Positions 62,662-64,000 of a DNA stretch of 64,000 nucleotides are shown here, in pieces. A program made the translations under genes and the position numbers. Below the pieces are notes generated by a model, which was not told the origin of the DNA, ran no database searches, and was given only the letters and a program-made list of their open reading frames with translations. The stretch lies in contig NZ_CAWUDI010000001.1 in NCBI RefSeq assembly GCF_963920925.1, positions 248,001 through 312,000 of the forward strand, in the 5' to 3' direction. This stretch comes from Rivularia sp963920925. GTDB taxonomy: Bacteria > Cyanobacteriota > Cyanobacteriia > Cyanobacteriales > Nostocaceae. Position 1 is the first letter of the stretch. Every line of letters begins with the position of its first letter.

Positions 62662-63993
62662 ATGTTAAAAGATAAAATTTCAATAACTCCCGAACAGTTT
62701 GTTGAGCTTGCCCGTGTTTTGCCAGAACCGATGTTACTCCTCAACAGCGAGGGTGAAATTTTAGCTAGCAATAAAGCTGTAACTAAAATGCTGGGTTTAG
62801 CTTATAAAAAACTACAAAATAAAATGCTTTTTGATGTAGTAGCAGAGCCATTGAATAAAGTTATTCAGTATTTACAAGCTTGTTCAAGAAGTCGGCAAAT
62901 GGTTCTTGGGTGTTTGTCGTTTTATCAAGATGACGGACAAACTTCAATGTGTTGTCGTTGTGAAGGCGCACTGTTTCAACCGTCTTCTCCCCATTCTAAT
63001 GCTACAATTCTTTTACGTTTAAAAAGTCGCTCTTTAGCAAGTAATAACTTTCTTTTACTGAATAAAAAAATCGACGAGTCGATGGCAGAAATTGCCTTAC
63101 GACAATCAGAAGCTTTGTTGCGACAAAAAGCAAAAGATTTAGAAGAAACTCTTGACGAACTCAAACGCACGCAGTCAAAACTAGTTCATAGCGAAAAAAT
63201 GTCTGCTCTCGGTAGAATGGTTGCAGGTATTGCCCATGAAATAAATAATCCCGTCAGCTTTATTTATGGCAATATTGTTCCTGCAAGTTTATACGCTCAA
63301 GATTTAATTAGAATTATTGAACTTTATCAAAAACACTATTCCAAACCCCCAAAAGAAATCGAAGCAGAAATCGAAGCGGTTGAACTAGATTTTATCAAAC
63401 AAGACTTTGTTCAATTGCTTGATTCAATGCAGCATGGTACAGAAAGAATCAAAGAAATAGTTATATCGCTGCGGAATTTCTCCCGAGTTGATGAAGCTGA
63501 ATTCAAAAAGGTAGATATCCATCAAGGTATTGATAGTACCCTGCTAATTTTACACAATCGCTTGAAATTGAAATCCAATCATCATGAAATTGAGGTAATT
63601 AAAGATTATTCTTCTTTACCCAAAATTGATTGTTATGCCGGACAATTGAATCAGGTTTTTATGAATATTTTGGCTAATGCTATTGATGCATTAGAAGATG
63701 AAGTAAAGAAAAATCAAAATTTTATCCCTCATATTCTTATTTCTACAGAATTATCTGACAAAAGCAATATTGTAATTCGCATTGCTGATAACGGTTCGGG
63801 AATTCCATTATCAATTCAGTCTAAACTATTCGATCCTTTCTTTACAACCAAAGAAGTTGGTAAAGGTACGGGATTGGGTTTATCTATTAGCCATCAAATT
63901 ATTGTAGATAAACATCACGGTAAATTATCTTATCTATCTTCACGAGGAAATGGTACAGAATTTATTATTGAAATTCCCATTTGTCAAAAGTAA
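62662..63993 (+). CDS. PAS-domain sensor histidine kinase
   Basis: 443 residues. An N-terminal PAS domain (about 10-120; LPEPMLLLNSEGEILASNKA), a coiled coil about 140-180, then HisKA with GRMVAGIAHEINNPVSF (His192) of the HEINNP type, and a HATPase domain: NQVFMNILANAIDAL, IADNGSGIP, DPFFTTKEVGKGTGLGLSIS. Cytosolic; no membrane segment. Cys-rich spot CCRCEG near residues 97-102 in the PAS domain could bind metal or sense redox. No response regulator is in the window. It probably works with the MetOD1 protein upstream, by neighbourhood. Ends 7 bases before the window edge. Confidence 0.92.
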   Translation: MLKDKISITPEQFVELARVLPEPMLLLNSEGEILASNKAVTKMLGLAYKKLQNKMLFDVVAEPLNKVIQYLQACSRSRQMVLGCLSFYQDDGQTSMCCRCEGALFQPSSPHSNATILLRLKSRSLASNNFLLLNKKIDESMAEIALRQSEALLRQKAKDLEETLDELKRTQSKLVHSEKMSALGRMVAGIAHEINNPVSFIYGNIVPASLYAQDLIRIIELYQKHYSKPPKEIEAEIEAVELDFIKQDFVQLLDSMQHGTERIKEIVISLRNFSRVDEAEFKKVDIHQGIDSTLLILHNRLKLKSNHHEIEVIKDYSSLPKIDCYAGQLNQVFMNILANAIDALEDEVKKNQNFIPHILISTELSDKSNIVIRIADNGSGIPLSIQSKLFDPFFTTKEVGKGTGLGLSISHQIIVDKHHGKLSYLSSRGNGTEFIIEIPICQK

Positions 63994-64000
63994 TTAAAGG

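Overview
The window looks like chromosome from a filamentous, probably heterocyst-forming cyanobacterium (Nostocales, perhaps Rivularia/Calothrix-like). Signs are scattered GCGATCGC (HIP1) octamers, AT-rich genes, phylloquinone (men) genes, a BicA-like SulP transporter, a GDT1/Mnx-type protein, several Uma2 genes, and very many short tandem repeats of 7-8 bp (TAACTCC, AATTCCC, CCCCTTGT, ATAATTG) in intergenic DNA. Species cannot be fixed from the sequence alone.

Layout. 1-13 kb is mostly housekeeping: a peptidoglycan-binding protein (cut by the window edge), cobN, a GAF histidine kinase, a fasciclin protein, a GH13 glycosidase, sdhA and a pentapeptide-repeat protein. 13-23 kb holds an HNH nuclease pair, a decayed pentapeptide-protein paralogue, a homocysteine-biosynthesis (HcyBio) protein, a divergent proline-rich/TPR pair bracketed by 8-bp repeats, a Mnx-like protein, an AI-2E family permease, a 5' fragment of ftsH, lipA and tRNA-Pro(CGG). 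23-33.7 kb is an accessory island: three Uma2 nucleases, an orphan HigA beside a truncated HigB, a Trypco2 + CHAT/NTPase conflict-type pair, an FdhF/YdeP-like molybdoenzyme and a broken Uma2. 33.7-39.3 kb is the phylloquinone block menF / menA-menC-menE / menI. 39.5-42 kb carries an APH-like kinase and a HopA1-domain protein, the pairing known from class V lanthipeptide synthetases. 43-48.5 kb has a TMEM14 protein, a DUF815 ATPase, a membrane coiled-coil protein with a TerB_C-like tail and a BrxC/BrxD-like ATPase. 48.9-54.6 kb has the SulP transporter, a DUF262-HEPN pair and a Ser/Thr kinase. 55-60.8 kb has SIMPL and SDR proteins and a sulfur block (class V aminotransferase, sulfite oxidase, TauE/SafE exporter). 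The end holds a MetOD1 protein and a histidine kinase downstream of a long leader with a consensus NtcA site.

The best candidates for new biology are the Trypco2-CHAT-NTPase pair, the kinase-HopA1 pair with no obvious precursor, the TerB_C/BrxC-D-like ATPase neighbourhood, the DUF262-HEPN pair next to a deleted kinase gene, and the behaviour of the short repeats. The repeats are inserted in frame in CobN and MenE. Around genes they are mostly C-rich before the start and G-rich after the stop, read in the sense of the gene. Several genes are broken: a pentapeptide paralogue, ftsH, higB, one Uma2, an alkyltransferase-like gene and the HEPN gene. All functions are inferred from motifs read by eye; no database search was run.
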